From positions 340,120-404,119 of the forward strand of contig JANLFL010000001.1 in assembly GCA_024655965.1 (NCBI GenBank): a stretch of DNA of 64,000 nt. Reading direction: 5' to 3'. Every line of letters begins with the position of its first letter. Position 1 is the stretch's first letter. Both the position numbers and the translations under genes were made by a program. Below are positions 46,121 to 55,619 of this stretch, one piece after another. Below the pieces are notes generated by a model. It worked only from the letters and a program-made list of their open reading frames with translations, ran no database searches and had not been told where the DNA came from. This DNA comes from Caldisericota bacterium (GTDB taxonomy: Bacteria; Caldisericota; JANLFM01).

Positions 46121-48215
46121 AGTCTTCCTCGTCCTTCTTTTAATCCTTTTCCTCCTTTCATCCCCCACCCTTGGAGCGGGAATGGCCTCGATCAGGGAGG
46201 ATGGGGCTCGCCTCCGGGAAATTCCCTCCCAGGACGGGGCGGTGGTTTCCACTCTTCCCATTAATTCCCCCGTGGAACTTTTAAAAGAGGGGGAGGACGA
46301 AAGTGGGAGGGTCTGGTTTCTGGTGGAGACCCAATCTGGGGAAAGGGGCTGGATCGCCTCCTGGCTCCTCTCCTTTGGAGATTTGAAATGGGTGGTGGTA
46401 AGCGAGGAGTTGGTGAACGTCCGCGAGGGGCCGGGAATTGAAAACCCCCTTGTTTCCCAGGTTTCCAGGGACACTGTTTTATACCTTGAGGGGGAAGGGC
46501 AGGATTCTGAGGGCCAGACCTGGTACAAGGTATCAAGCGGGGAAGGAATTGAAGGCTGGATCGCCTCCTGGCTGACCCGTCCCGGAAGGGTCTCAGAGCC
46601 TCCTCCTGTCCCCGTGGAAATCGAAACCGAGAAAGGGGTGGTCGTCCTCTACGACATCTATTACCACTGGGGGAAAGAGGAGATCGTCTCCCAGGTCAAA
46701 TCGGGCCTGGTCACAGGTTACCCGGACGGGACTTTCCGTCCCGACCAGAAGATCACCCGGGCTGAGTTCTACTCCTTGATCATCCGCTTAAAAAGCCTCC
46801 CCCTCGAACCAGATTCCCCCCAGGCTTTTCAGGACCTTCCACCCACTCACTGGGCCTTCCCCTACATTTCCGCGGCTTTAAAAGCCGGATACCTGGGCCT
46901 TCCCCCTTTTCCCCTGAACTTCGAGCCAGACTCACCAATTACCAGAAAAGAAATCGCCCAGGCGGGAGTCAGGGCTTCGGGCTGGGAGAGCGTCGCCTTA
47001 TCTCGAGCCCACGCCCGTCCCTCTTTCGGCGATGCCCTGACCTACCCTTTTGCCCCATACATCCAGGTGGCCGAGGAATGCGGCTTAATCAGGGGCTACC
47101 CCGATGGGACCTTCCGCCCGGATGAGGGAGCCACCAGGGCGGAAGCCCTGACAGTCCTGGAAAGAATGAAGAATCCTCCCTCTCCGGGAACCATATATCT
47201 GGCCCAGCAGAAAATCGCTCTTTCCTCCACCAAAACCGTAACTGTGGATTACGCGGTGGTCGACCTGTCCTACCCGAACATCAAACCCAGGGTGTTCATC
47301 GCCAAGGACCAGGTGGGCAGGCTGGAATCGCTGGAAAGCCTTGCTTCCAGGAACAAGGTCACCGTGGCCGTCCCCGCCGCCTATTTCGACAAGAAATCGT
47401 CAGACCCCTTAAACCCCGACGGACCCTTCAGGTACATCTGGGGAAACCTGGAGAACGATGGGACCTTCATCACCTTGACCAACCAGGGGACGTCGATCGG
47501 CTTCACGGAGGATAACCAGGTCTTCTTCGCCCCTCTGGAAGTGGGAATTACGGGGAGGATCCTCCCGGAAAACCTCGACGGCCGGACTCAGGAGGACTTG
47601 AGTTTCTACGTTTCCGGCTTAAATCAACCCCTTCTTCCCGACTCGGTGAGGATATTTACCCCGATTTTCGGCAATTCGGTAAATGTGGGCGAGGCGAAAG
47701 CCGTGGTATTCCGCCAGTACCGGGTGGTGGAAATCAAGTCCGGGGAGGTGGAAATCCCGAGGGACGGGTTTGTCCTGGCCGCACCTGCTGGGTCCTGGCT
47801 TTACGCCCATTTCCGGGTAGGGGACAGGGTGGAGCTCCAGTACAAGTACACCCACAACGTCACCGGGGAATTGCTTCCCTGGCACACCGTTCGCACCACC
47901 GCTTCCGCGGGTCCCAGGCTTTTAAAGGGAGGAAAAATTGCCCTCAATCAGGCTGAGGAGAAGTTCGACGGCTCGCTTTTGGCGGAAAGCGCCAGGAGGA
48001 CGGCAATAGGCCTTTCAGGATCGAAGACCATCATCCTGGCCAACGTGATGGAACCAGTCAAACTGGACGAACTCGCCTTGATCATGATGAACTTGGGGTG
48101 CATTGAAGCGGTCAATTTAGACGGAGGAGCCTCAACCGGACTTTTCTACCGGGGAAAGGTGATCAACGAACCCCGGGGAAGCCTGACCAATATCCTGGCC
48201 TTCACCGAATTTTAA
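46101..48215 (+). CDS. Surface protein: two SH3b domains, SLH domains, C-terminal phosphodiester glycosidase (NAGPA-type)
   Basis: From ATG 46101: MKKLNFEVFLVLLLILFLLSSPTLGAG; two SH3b repeats; GYPDGTFRPDQKITRAEFYSLII; GYPDGTFRPDEGATRAEALTVLERM; RTAIGLSGSKTIILANV...AVNLDGGASTGLFYRGKVINEPRG. Confidence 0.88.
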   Translation: MKKLNFEVFLVLLLILFLLSSPTLGAGMASIREDGARLREIPSQDGAVVSTLPINSPVELLKEGEDESGRVWFLVETQSGERGWIASWLLSFGDLKWVVVSEELVNVREGPGIENPLVSQVSRDTVLYLEGEGQDSEGQTWYKVSSGEGIEGWIASWLTRPGRVSEPPPVPVEIETEKGVVVLYDIYYHWGKEEIVSQVKSGLVTGYPDGTFRPDQKITRAEFYSLIIRLKSLPLEPDSPQAFQDLPPTHWAFPYISAALKAGYLGLPPFPLNFEPDSPITRKEIAQAGVRASGWESVALSRAHARPSFGDALTYPFAPYIQVAEECGLIRGYPDGTFRPDEGATRAEALTVLERMKNPPSPGTIYLAQQKIALSSTKTVTVDYAVVDLSYPNIKPRVFIAKDQVGRLESLESLASRNKVTVAVPAAYFDKKSSDPLNPDGPFRYIWGNLENDGTFITLTNQGTSIGFTEDNQVFFAPLEVGITGRILPENLDGRTQEDLSFYVSGLNQPLLPDSVRIFTPIFGNSVNVGEAKAVVFRQYRVVEIKSGEVEIPRDGFVLAAPAGSWLYAHFRVGDRVELQYKYTHNVTGELLPWHTVRTTASAGPRLLKGGKIALNQAEEKFDGSLLAESARRTAIGLSGSKTIILANVMEPVKLDELALIMMNLGCIEAVNLDGGASTGLFYRGKVINEPRGSLTNILAFTEF

Positions 48216-48604
48216 GAGGCTATCTCAAAAATTCCCCCAAGGAATACTGCCAATGCCCCGCCTATAACCAGGTATCCCCCGTAGCCCAGGCTGTTGATGA
48301 AGGACTGAAAGTTCTGCCAGCTCCCGAAAATGTCCTTCAGTTCCGGGCTTCCCAGGGTAAGGTAAATCAGGTAGACCATCCCGCCCCCTAAAGCCAGGTG
48401 AATTAAGCCCATCACCTTGGAAGGGGCGATCATCAAAATCAGGGAGAGGGCGGCGGAGCCGAGAACAAGCCAGAATTTCCATGCTTCGGTGGTGGAGATC
48501 CCGTCCCAGAAGGTGGTGGGAAAACCGTTAAAAAAGGGAAGGAAAAAGCCCACGATCACGGCCACCGACCCCAGAGCGATTAATACCCTTGCCACAAATC
48601 TCAT
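48212..48604 (-). CDS. Small multi-pass membrane protein, unknown function
   Basis: 130 aa with about four hydrophobic segments. Confidence 0.6.
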   Translation of the reverse strand: MRFVARVLIALGSVAVIVGFFLPFFNGFPTTFWDGISTTEAWKFWLVLGSAALSLILMIAPSKVMGLIHLALGGGMVYLIYLTLGSPELKDIFGSWQNFQSFINSLGYGGYLVIGGALAVFLGGIFEIAS

Positions 48605-48965
48605 GTCAAATCCTCCTCTCGATTTCCCTTAAACAGTAAAAGTATACACTAAAAATTCCGGGGACACCTTTTTGGAAAGTATGGGCAAATTTCAAGTGGG
48701 GTAAGCCTCCGAAAATTTCCCCATTTCCCTTGGGGAATTGCTCTTAGGAACCAGATTTTAATCCCGGGACATTGGATCAAAAATTATAATGGTGGGGATT
48801 GGTTTTTTTAAAAGAGGGCAATTATGGGAAAACTCAGGGGAAGAAGGATAAAAGTTAAATACGCTTGGGAGGCGCGGGAGGGACTTTATAAAACCGGGAA
48901 AGGAGAATGGGAGAAATTATAAAAAATTTCAAAATTGGGGAAATCGAGAGCCAGGAAATCAAAAA

Positions 48966-51233
48966 TCAGCTGGTCGCCGGGACCGCCTCGATCATCCTGC
49001 GGAAAACGATGGTTGAATCCTCGCAGTCGATCACCACGGTGTCCCCTTCCTGAAACTCCCCTTCGAGGATTTTTTCCGAGAGGGGATTTTCCACCATGTG
49101 CTGGATCGTCCGCCTCAGGGGCCTGGCTCCGAAAGATGGGTCGAAACCTTTTCGGGCCAGGAGGTCCTTGGCGCTATCCGTCAAGACCAGGTAAAGCTTT
49201 TTGCTCTTGATCTCCTTCCCGATTCTGTCAATCATCAAGTCCACGATCTGCCTGATGTGCTCGGGTTCAAGAGGATGGAAAACAACTACATCGTCAAGCC
49301 GGTTGAGGAACTCGGGGCGGAAGTTTTTTTTCACTTCCTCAAGGAGGCGCTTTTTCATCTCCTCATAAGCCATCATCGGCTGGTCATCCAACCGGAAACC
49401 AAATGGCTTGGCTAATGCCCCGGCGGTCCCTAAATTGGAGGTCAAAATGATGATCACGTGGCGGAAATCCACCACCCGTCCCTGGGCGTCCGTGAGCCTG
49501 CCGTCATCCATGATCTGAAGAAGGATATTGAAAACGTCGGGGTGGGCTTTTTCAATTTCGTCGAAAAGGACCACCGAGTATGGATGGCGCCTGACCTTCT
49601 CCGTGAGCTGACCCCCCTCCTCGTAACCCACGTACCCTGGAGGGGCTCCCACCATTCTGGATACCGTGTGCTTCTCCATGTACTCGGACATGTCCAGTTT
49701 TACCAGCGCATCCTCGGTCCCGAAGAGATATTCAGCAAGAGCGCGGGCAAGTTCTGTTTTCCCCACTCCCGTGGGGCCCAGGAACAGGAACGATCCGATG
49801 GGCTTCCTCCTGTCCTTCAAGCCTGCCCGGGATCTCCGGAGCGCTTCGGCAACCGCTCTCACCGCCTCATCCTGGTCAACGATCCGCTGGTGAATGGCTT
49901 CCTCGATGTGCAGGAATTTCTCAGCCTCCGATTGAGCCAGCCTGGTCACGGGAATCCCGGTCCAGATGGAGACGATTTGAGCGACATCCTCCGGGGTGAC
50001 CTCCTTGTTCTCCCTTCCCTCTTCCAGCCTCACCTTGGCGGAGGCTTCGTCCATTAAATCGATCGCTTTATCCGGGAGGAACCTCCCGGTGATGTATTTA
50101 TCTGCCAGCTCAACCGCGGCCTCCACCGCTTCATCGGTGATCTTTACTTTATGGTGCTCTTCGTATCGGTGGCGGATTCCCTTGAGGATGTTCTTGGTCT
50201 CATCGAGCGTGGGTTCGTTGACATGAATCGGCTGGAACCTGCGTTCAAGAGCCGCGTCTTTCTCGATGTACTTGCGATAATCGTCGAAGGTGGTGGCCCC
50301 GATGCACTGAAGTTCTCCCCTGGCTAAAGCTGGTTTGAATATGGAAGCGGCGTCAATCGCTCCTTCGGCAGCCCCCGCATGCACGATGTTGTGAAACTCG
50401 TCCACGAAAAGGATGATCTCCCCCTGCTGCCTGCGGATCTCGTTGATGATCTTCCGCATCCTCTCTTCGAATTCCCCACGGTACTTTGTCCCGGCAACGA
50501 TCGCCGCCATGTCCAGGGAAACGACCCTCTTATTCCTCAGGGGCTCGGGCACATCACCGGAAACTATTCGCTGGGAAAGGCCCTCCACGATGGCCGTCTT
50601 CCCAACCCCTGGTTCCCCGATCAATGCGGGGTTATTCTTGGTCCGGCGGCAGAGGATATTAACCACCCTCTTGATCTCATTTTCCCTTCCGATTACCGGG
50701 TCCAGCTTCCCCTCCCTGGCAAGCTGGGTAAGGTCACGGGAGAATTGGTCCAGAGTGGGAGTGTTTGTCTTTCCCTTCTGCTGTTTTTCGGGAGCAAGGA
50801 GGGAATTCACCACCGCCCTTGCCCTGGGGAGGTCGACCCCTTCCTCTTCAAGAGCCCGAGCAGCAACCCCTTCTCCCTCCCTGAGGAGCGCTAAGAGGAG
50901 GTGCTCGGTGCCCACATAGGGGTGACCAAGCTCTTTGGCTTCCGTATAAGCAAGCTCAAGGACCCTCTTTGCCCGTGGGGTCAAGGCGATCTGCGCCCCC
51001 ATGTAGAAGGACTCCACACGGTGAGTCGTGGTGATCATCTCCTCGACCCGGGCTTTCAAGGCGGGAAGGGAAATCCCCATTTTTTCAAGGGCTTGAATGG
51101 CAATGTTGTTCCCCTCCTTGATGATTCCTAAAAGGAGATGCTCGGTCCCTAAATAATTGTGCCCCAGGCGATGAGCCTCTTCCATCGCCAGGGTGATCAC
51201 TCTCTGTCCGCCTTCAGAAAATCTATCCCACAT
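48966..51233 (-). CDS. Clp-family AAA+ unfoldase, ClpC-type sequence without M-domain
   Basis: 755 aa; double Clp N-repeat (MWDRFSEGGQRVITLAMEEAHRLGHNYLGTEHLLLGII), GEPGVGKTAIVEGL, GPTGVGKTELARAL; ...AIDLMDEASAKVRLEEGRENKEVTPEDVAQIVSIWTGIPV. Confidence 0.93.
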   Translation of the reverse strand: MWDRFSEGGQRVITLAMEEAHRLGHNYLGTEHLLLGIIKEGNNIAIQALEKMGISLPALKARVEEMITTTHRVESFYMGAQIALTPRAKRVLELAYTEAKELGHPYVGTEHLLLALLREGEGVAARALEEEGVDLPRARAVVNSLLAPEKQQKGKTNTPTLDQFSRDLTQLAREGKLDPVIGRENEIKRVVNILCRRTKNNPALIGEPGVGKTAIVEGLSQRIVSGDVPEPLRNKRVVSLDMAAIVAGTKYRGEFEERMRKIINEIRRQQGEIILFVDEFHNIVHAGAAEGAIDAASIFKPALARGELQCIGATTFDDYRKYIEKDAALERRFQPIHVNEPTLDETKNILKGIRHRYEEHHKVKITDEAVEAAVELADKYITGRFLPDKAIDLMDEASAKVRLEEGRENKEVTPEDVAQIVSIWTGIPVTRLAQSEAEKFLHIEEAIHQRIVDQDEAVRAVAEALRRSRAGLKDRRKPIGSFLFLGPTGVGKTELARALAEYLFGTEDALVKLDMSEYMEKHTVSRMVGAPPGYVGYEEGGQLTEKVRRHPYSVVLFDEIEKAHPDVFNILLQIMDDGRLTDAQGRVVDFRHVIIILTSNLGTAGALAKPFGFRLDDQPMMAYEEMKKRLLEEVKKNFRPEFLNRLDDVVVFHPLEPEHIRQIVDLMIDRIGKEIKSKKLYLVLTDSAKDLLARKGFDPSFGARPLRRTIQHMVENPLSEKILEGEFQEGDTVVIDCEDSTIVFRRMIEAVPATS

Positions 51234-51276
51234 TCTTTGCGTTAATTATATCCTGTTTAAAATTTTCCTGCTTCCC

Positions 51277-52440
51277 TTACTTTTTAGGTTTGAAGGGAGA
51301 CATCTCCCTGAGCCGTTTTACCACCTTGGGGAGCGTTTCCAGGAAGCGATCGATTTCCTCCTCAGTGTTCTCCCTTCCCAGGGTAATCCTCAGGGACCCC
51401 TGGGCGAGTTGGGGATCGATCCCCATTGCTAATAACACATGGGAGGGCTCCAAACTTCCCGAGGTGCAAGCGGATCCGGAGGAGCAAGCAAAACCTTCGA
51501 TGCTTAAAAGGAGGAGCATGCTCTCCCCTTCGATGTAATCGACGCAGATGGAGACATTTCCCGGGAGCCTTTTTTCCCGGTGCCCGGTGAGGATGAAATC
51601 GGTCAATTTCTCCTCAAGCCCCTTGATCAAGCGCTCTCTCAGGCTCAGGCTGTGCTCCATCCGCCATGAGAGCTCTTTGGAGGCGAGCTCCGCTGCCTTT
51701 CCCAACCCCACGATCCCGGGGACATTGGTCGTTCCCGCCCGGAGGTTCTTCTCCTGCCCTCCACCGTGGATCAAGGGCTCAATTGCCACGCCTTTTCTCA
51801 GAAAAAGGGCTCCAACCCCTTTAGGCCCGTAGAATTTGTGAGCGGAGAGGGAGAGGAGGTCCACCCCCAGTTCCCGGACATCCACGGGTATACTCCCCAC
51901 GGTCTGGACCGCGTCCGTGTGGAAGAGAACCCCTTTCTCGTGGGCGATCTGAGCGAGTTCCTTAATAGGCTGGATGGTTCCCACTTCGTTGTTGGCATGC
52001 ATGATTGATATGAGGATTGTTTGTTCCGTGATCTCCCTTTTCAGGTCATCTGGGTCCACCAGGCCGTACCTGTCCACCGGGAGGTAGGTCACCTTGAACC
52101 CCTTCTTTTCCAGATATCGGCAGGTCACCTCAACAGCGTGGTGCTCGATGGAGCTCGTGATGATGTGGTTTCCCCTGGCCTTCAATTTCTCGGCGATCCC
52201 CTTCAGGGCGAAGTTATCCGCTTCCGTCCCCGAGCCGGTAAAAATGATTTCCCGGGGGTCACAGTTAATCAATCTGGCAACCTTTTCCCGGGCTTCCTCA
52301 ACGGCTCTTGCCGCCTCCTGGCCTAAAAAATGAAGGGAGGAAGCGTTTCCGAAATTCTCCCCGAAATAGGAGAGCATGGCTGAAACCACCTCCGGATGAA
52401 CCGGGGTTGTGGCTGCGTGGTCAAAATAAACTGGCTTCAT
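51277..52440 (-). CDS. Cysteine desulfurase (NifS/IscS family)
   Basis: 387 aa; MKPVYFDHAATTPVHPEV, HTDAVQTVG, SLSAHKFYGPKGVGALF, CSSGSACTSGSLEPSHVLLAMG. Confidence 0.94.
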   Translation of the reverse strand: MKPVYFDHAATTPVHPEVVSAMLSYFGENFGNASSLHFLGQEAARAVEEAREKVARLINCDPREIIFTGSGTEADNFALKGIAEKLKARGNHIITSSIEHHAVEVTCRYLEKKGFKVTYLPVDRYGLVDPDDLKREITEQTILISIMHANNEVGTIQPIKELAQIAHEKGVLFHTDAVQTVGSIPVDVRELGVDLLSLSAHKFYGPKGVGALFLRKGVAIEPLIHGGGQEKNLRAGTTNVPGIVGLGKAAELASKELSWRMEHSLSLRERLIKGLEEKLTDFILTGHREKRLPGNVSICVDYIEGESMLLLLSIEGFACSSGSACTSGSLEPSHVLLAMGIDPQLAQGSLRITLGRENTEEEIDRFLETLPKVVKRLREMSPFKPKK

Positions 52441-52850
52441 ATGGATTCCTCCTTTTTTCCTTCAATCAGATCGGCCAGGGAGATTTCCAGCATTCTCTGA
52501 AAGGAAAGGTTCAAATTCCTCCAGAATGGGCGGGTAAGGCAATCATCGGGGTTGGGACAGCGAGCCTTGTCCTTCAGGCAGTCCACCAAACTGATCCTCC
52601 CATCCAGGGCTTCGATGATCTCCCTGATTTTTATCTCCCGAGGATTTTTTCCCAAAACATAACCCCCCTGGCTTCCTCGAAAGCTCCTTAGAAGGGATGC
52701 CTTTTTAAGGTCCACCATGATCCTCGCCAGAAAGGGATAGGGAACCCCGCATTCCCTGCTTAAAGCTTTGAGCTTCAGGGGTTTTTCCCCCCGGAATGCC
52801 AGGAAGGCCATCACCTTTAGGCCGTATTCTCCACGGGCTGAAATTTTCAT
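52437..52850 (-). CDS. Rrf2-family regulator (IscR-like, three-Cys)
   Basis: 137 aa; MKISARGEYGLKVMAFLA, LVDCLKDKARCPNPDDCLTRPFWRNL. Confidence 0.9.
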   Translation of the reverse strand: MKISARGEYGLKVMAFLAFRGEKPLKLKALSRECGVPYPFLARIMVDLKKASLLRSFRGSQGGYVLGKNPREIKIREIIEALDGRISLVDCLKDKARCPNPDDCLTRPFWRNLNLSFQRMLEISLADLIEGKKEESI

Positions 52851-52858
52851 GGAGATAG

Positions 52859-52875
52859 TTTACCATTTTGGTAAA
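52859..52875. promoter_or_regulatory. Palindromic candidate operator between the Rrf2 gene and pfkA
   Basis: TTTACC-ATTTT-GGTAAA perfect inverted repeat 8 nt upstream of the Rrf2-gene ATG. Confidence 0.5.
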
Positions 52876-52907
52876 GATTTAAAAGTTCCCTTTTTCCCCG
52901 CATCTTT

Positions 52908-52913
52908 TATAAT
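52908..52913 (+). promoter_or_regulatory. -10 element (TATAAT) placing pfkA transcription start at or next to its ATG
   Basis: catctttTATAATtcagggtATGAGC; 7 nt between the hexamer and ATG 52921; no usable SD. Confidence 0.45.
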
Positions 52914-52920
52914 TCAGGGT

Positions 52921-53883
52921 ATGAGCAAGAGAATTGGTCTTTTAACCTCTGGGGGAGACGCTCCCGGGATGAATGCTGCCATCCGGGCGGTGGTCCGCCA
53001 GGGAATCAAGGAAGGTGCGGAAATCGTCGGGATAATGAGGGGGTTTGAAGGGCTGATTTCCGGCGAATTCATTCCCCTCGATTTATCATCGGTTTCCGGC
53101 ATCATCCAGCGGGGAGGGACGATCCTCCTCACCGCCAGGTGCGAGGAATTCAAGACCCCCGAGGGGGTTGAGGAAGCAGTTAAGAAAGTCAAGAAAGCAA
53201 AAATGGACGGCCTGATCTTGATCGGCGGGGATGGAACGTTCCGGGGAGGGATGGAATTGGAAAAAAGGGGAATCCCCACGATCGGAGTCCCCGCTTCCAT
53301 CGACGATGACCTCTGGGGAACGGACCACACCATCGGCTTTGATACCGCGGTAAATACCGCCCTTCAAGCCCTGGACAAAATCCGGGATACCGCCACCTCG
53401 CACGAAAGGGCTTTCGTGGTCGAGGTTATGGGAAGGACTGCGGGATACCTGGCCTTGATGTCCGGCCTTGCAGGTGGCGCGGAGTTTATCGCCATCCCCG
53501 AGGTCCCCTTCAAGATGGAGGAGGTAGCCCAGGCGATAAAAAGGGGGTTTGAGAGGAAGAAGCGTCACTTCATCATCGTCCTCGCCGAAGGAGTCATGGG
53601 AGCTTACCAGCTCGCCCAGGAGCTCTACGAACGCACGGGACACGAAATTAAGGTTTCCATTTTGGGTCACATCCAGAGAGGGGGTAACCCTTCCGCTTAC
53701 GACCGATATCTGGCAAGCCGCCTGGGTGCCGCTGCTGTCCAGGCAATTATTTCCGGAAGAAGGGGGGAAATGGTGGGATTGAAGAACGAGGAGATAGTAC
53801 TCACCCCATACTCCCAGGCTGTCTCCCGCCGGAAAGAGATCGATTTAAAGGCATACGAACTCTCAAAAATCCTTGGGTTGTAA
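52921..53883 (+). CDS. pfkA: 6-phosphofructokinase
   Basis: From ATG 52921: MSKRIGLLTSGGDAPGMNAAIRAVVRQ, IGGDGTFRGG, PASIDDDLWGTDHTIGFDTAVNTA, EVMGRTAGYLALM. Confidence 0.95.
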   Translation: MSKRIGLLTSGGDAPGMNAAIRAVVRQGIKEGAEIVGIMRGFEGLISGEFIPLDLSSVSGIIQRGGTILLTARCEEFKTPEGVEEAVKKVKKAKMDGLILIGGDGTFRGGMELEKRGIPTIGVPASIDDDLWGTDHTIGFDTAVNTALQALDKIRDTATSHERAFVVEVMGRTAGYLALMSGLAGGAEFIAIPEVPFKMEEVAQAIKRGFERKKRHFIIVLAEGVMGAYQLAQELYERTGHEIKVSILGHIQRGGNPSAYDRYLASRLGAAAVQAIISGRRGEMVGLKNEEIVLTPYSQAVSRRKEIDLKAYELSKILGL

Positions 53884-55619
53884 TGAAAAAATTCCTCACC
53901 CTCAGAAATCAACTCTTCCTTTTAATTGCCATCCTGGTCCTGACCATGCTCATCGGGGCAGCCTTTTTCCTCACCAACCAGGCACAGAAAGCGCTCCTTG
54001 AAGAAAAAATCGATAAGGTCACGGGAATCACCCAGCAGATGGCCATCTACTACGAGCAGGTGATCTCCCGTCTCTCCAGTGACCCTCAATTCAATTCGCT
54101 CTCTCAGAAAGACCAGAGAAAGGTTCTCGAGGAGGAACTCTCCAAGTTCACCTCGATCCTCAACCAGGCTTACCCTAACATCTTCTACGGGTACTTCATC
54201 GGTGAATACGGGGCGCCCATCGCTTACAAGTCCACCCCCCAACCAGGTCTCTCCTGGATCACCGACGCCCAGATCACAAACCTCGTAAGGGACGGGGAGA
54301 TCGTTGGCTATGCCTTCGCCATGGAGGACCGGAGCGTTGTCCAGGCCCAGCTTGCCCAGATCCGAAACGTGTCAATTGGAATGACCGTCGCCTTAACCCT
54401 CCTCGGGGCTATCGGAGCCTTCATCCTGGGGACAAACCTCTCCAGGGGTGTTGTGGGGATCAAGGGGGGCTTGAAAAGGATGGAATCGGACCTCTCCTAC
54501 AGGCTCCCCAGGTACTCCGGGGAAATCGGGGAGATCGCTGAGGCAGTTAACCGCTTAGGATCTGCCCTGGTTGAAGCCCGGGATTACACCCGCTTCGTCC
54601 TGGAGAACATTTCTACCGGGATCCTCTCCCTCAACGAAAATGGGGAAATCACGGTTTTCAACCCCGCGGCGGAAAAACTTCTGGGAATAAACGCCTCCGA
54701 GGCTGTTGGTTCTCCCTACGAAACGGTGATAATGAAGTCGAACATCCCCCAGAAATCCAAAATCATCTCCCTGATCAGGGATCACCAGGAGGGTGAACAG
54801 GCGGTGGTGATCTCCACCTTAAAACCCGAGCCCATCGAACTGGGGGTAAGCATCTCCTCGCTCCTTTCCTCGGAGGGCACCCTGAGCGGAAAGATCATCA
54901 CCATCGAGGACCTTTCCATGAGGAGGAAGCTGGAGGAGCTCCTCAGGAGGTCAGACCGCCTTGCGGCCCTGGGGCTTTTCTTGAGTGGAATAGCCCACGA
55001 AGTGCGGAACCCCTTAACCTCCATTAAGGGCTTCGTCCAGCTCCTCATCTCCCGCAATCTGATCCTCCCGGAAGGAGCCAAGGCGGCAAATCTGGTGATC
55101 AAGGAGGCCGATCGATTGAACAAGCTCCTGACCGATCTTTTAACCTTCGCTAGCCCCGCTCCTCCAAGGATTGAAAAAAGGGATATCCGGGAAATCATCG
55201 AGCGGTCGGTCTCCCTTCTCGAGGAGCAAATCGCAAAGCAGGGGATTAAGGTGGAAAAGAAAATTTCCGGCATTCCCCCCCTTGAAATTGACGAGCAGAA
55301 ATTGGAGCAGGTCTTCTACAATATCCTCCTCAACGGGGTTCAGGCCATGCCCGAGGGAGGAACTTTAAAAATCGAAAGCCGCCTTTCGGAGGAAGAGGTG
55401 GAGATCGCCTTCTCCGATTCCGGACCGGGAATTCCCGAGGAGCACCTGGACAAGATCTTCGACCCCTTCTTCACCACCAAGGACAGGGGGACGGGGTTAG
55501 GGCTTGCGGTCTCCCACAGGATGATCGAGGCCTTAGGAGGTAAAATAGAAGTTCAGAGCAGAAGGGGAGAGGGAGCGACCTTCATCGTTCACCTTCCCCT
55601 CGGGAGGGAGGAAACGTGA
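53883..55619 (+). CDS. Sensor histidine kinase (HAMP-like, PAS, HisKA, HATPase_c)
   Basis: 578 aa; [62 protein letters not shown]. Confidence 0.92.
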   Translation: MKKFLTLRNQLFLLIAILVLTMLIGAAFFLTNQAQKALLEEKIDKVTGITQQMAIYYEQVISRLSSDPQFNSLSQKDQRKVLEEELSKFTSILNQAYPNIFYGYFIGEYGAPIAYKSTPQPGLSWITDAQITNLVRDGEIVGYAFAMEDRSVVQAQLAQIRNVSIGMTVALTLLGAIGAFILGTNLSRGVVGIKGGLKRMESDLSYRLPRYSGEIGEIAEAVNRLGSALVEARDYTRFVLENISTGILSLNENGEITVFNPAAEKLLGINASEAVGSPYETVIMKSNIPQKSKIISLIRDHQEGEQAVVISTLKPEPIELGVSISSLLSSEGTLSGKIITIEDLSMRRKLEELLRRSDRLAALGLFLSGIAHEVRNPLTSIKGFVQLLISRNLILPEGAKAANLVIKEADRLNKLLTDLLTFASPAPPRIEKRDIREIIERSVSLLEEQIAKQGIKVEKKISGIPPLEIDEQKLEQVFYNILLNGVQAMPEGGTLKIESRLSEEEVEIAFSDSGPGIPEEHLDKIFDPFFTTKDRGTGLGLAVSHRMIEALGGKIEVQSRRGEGATFIVHLPLGREET

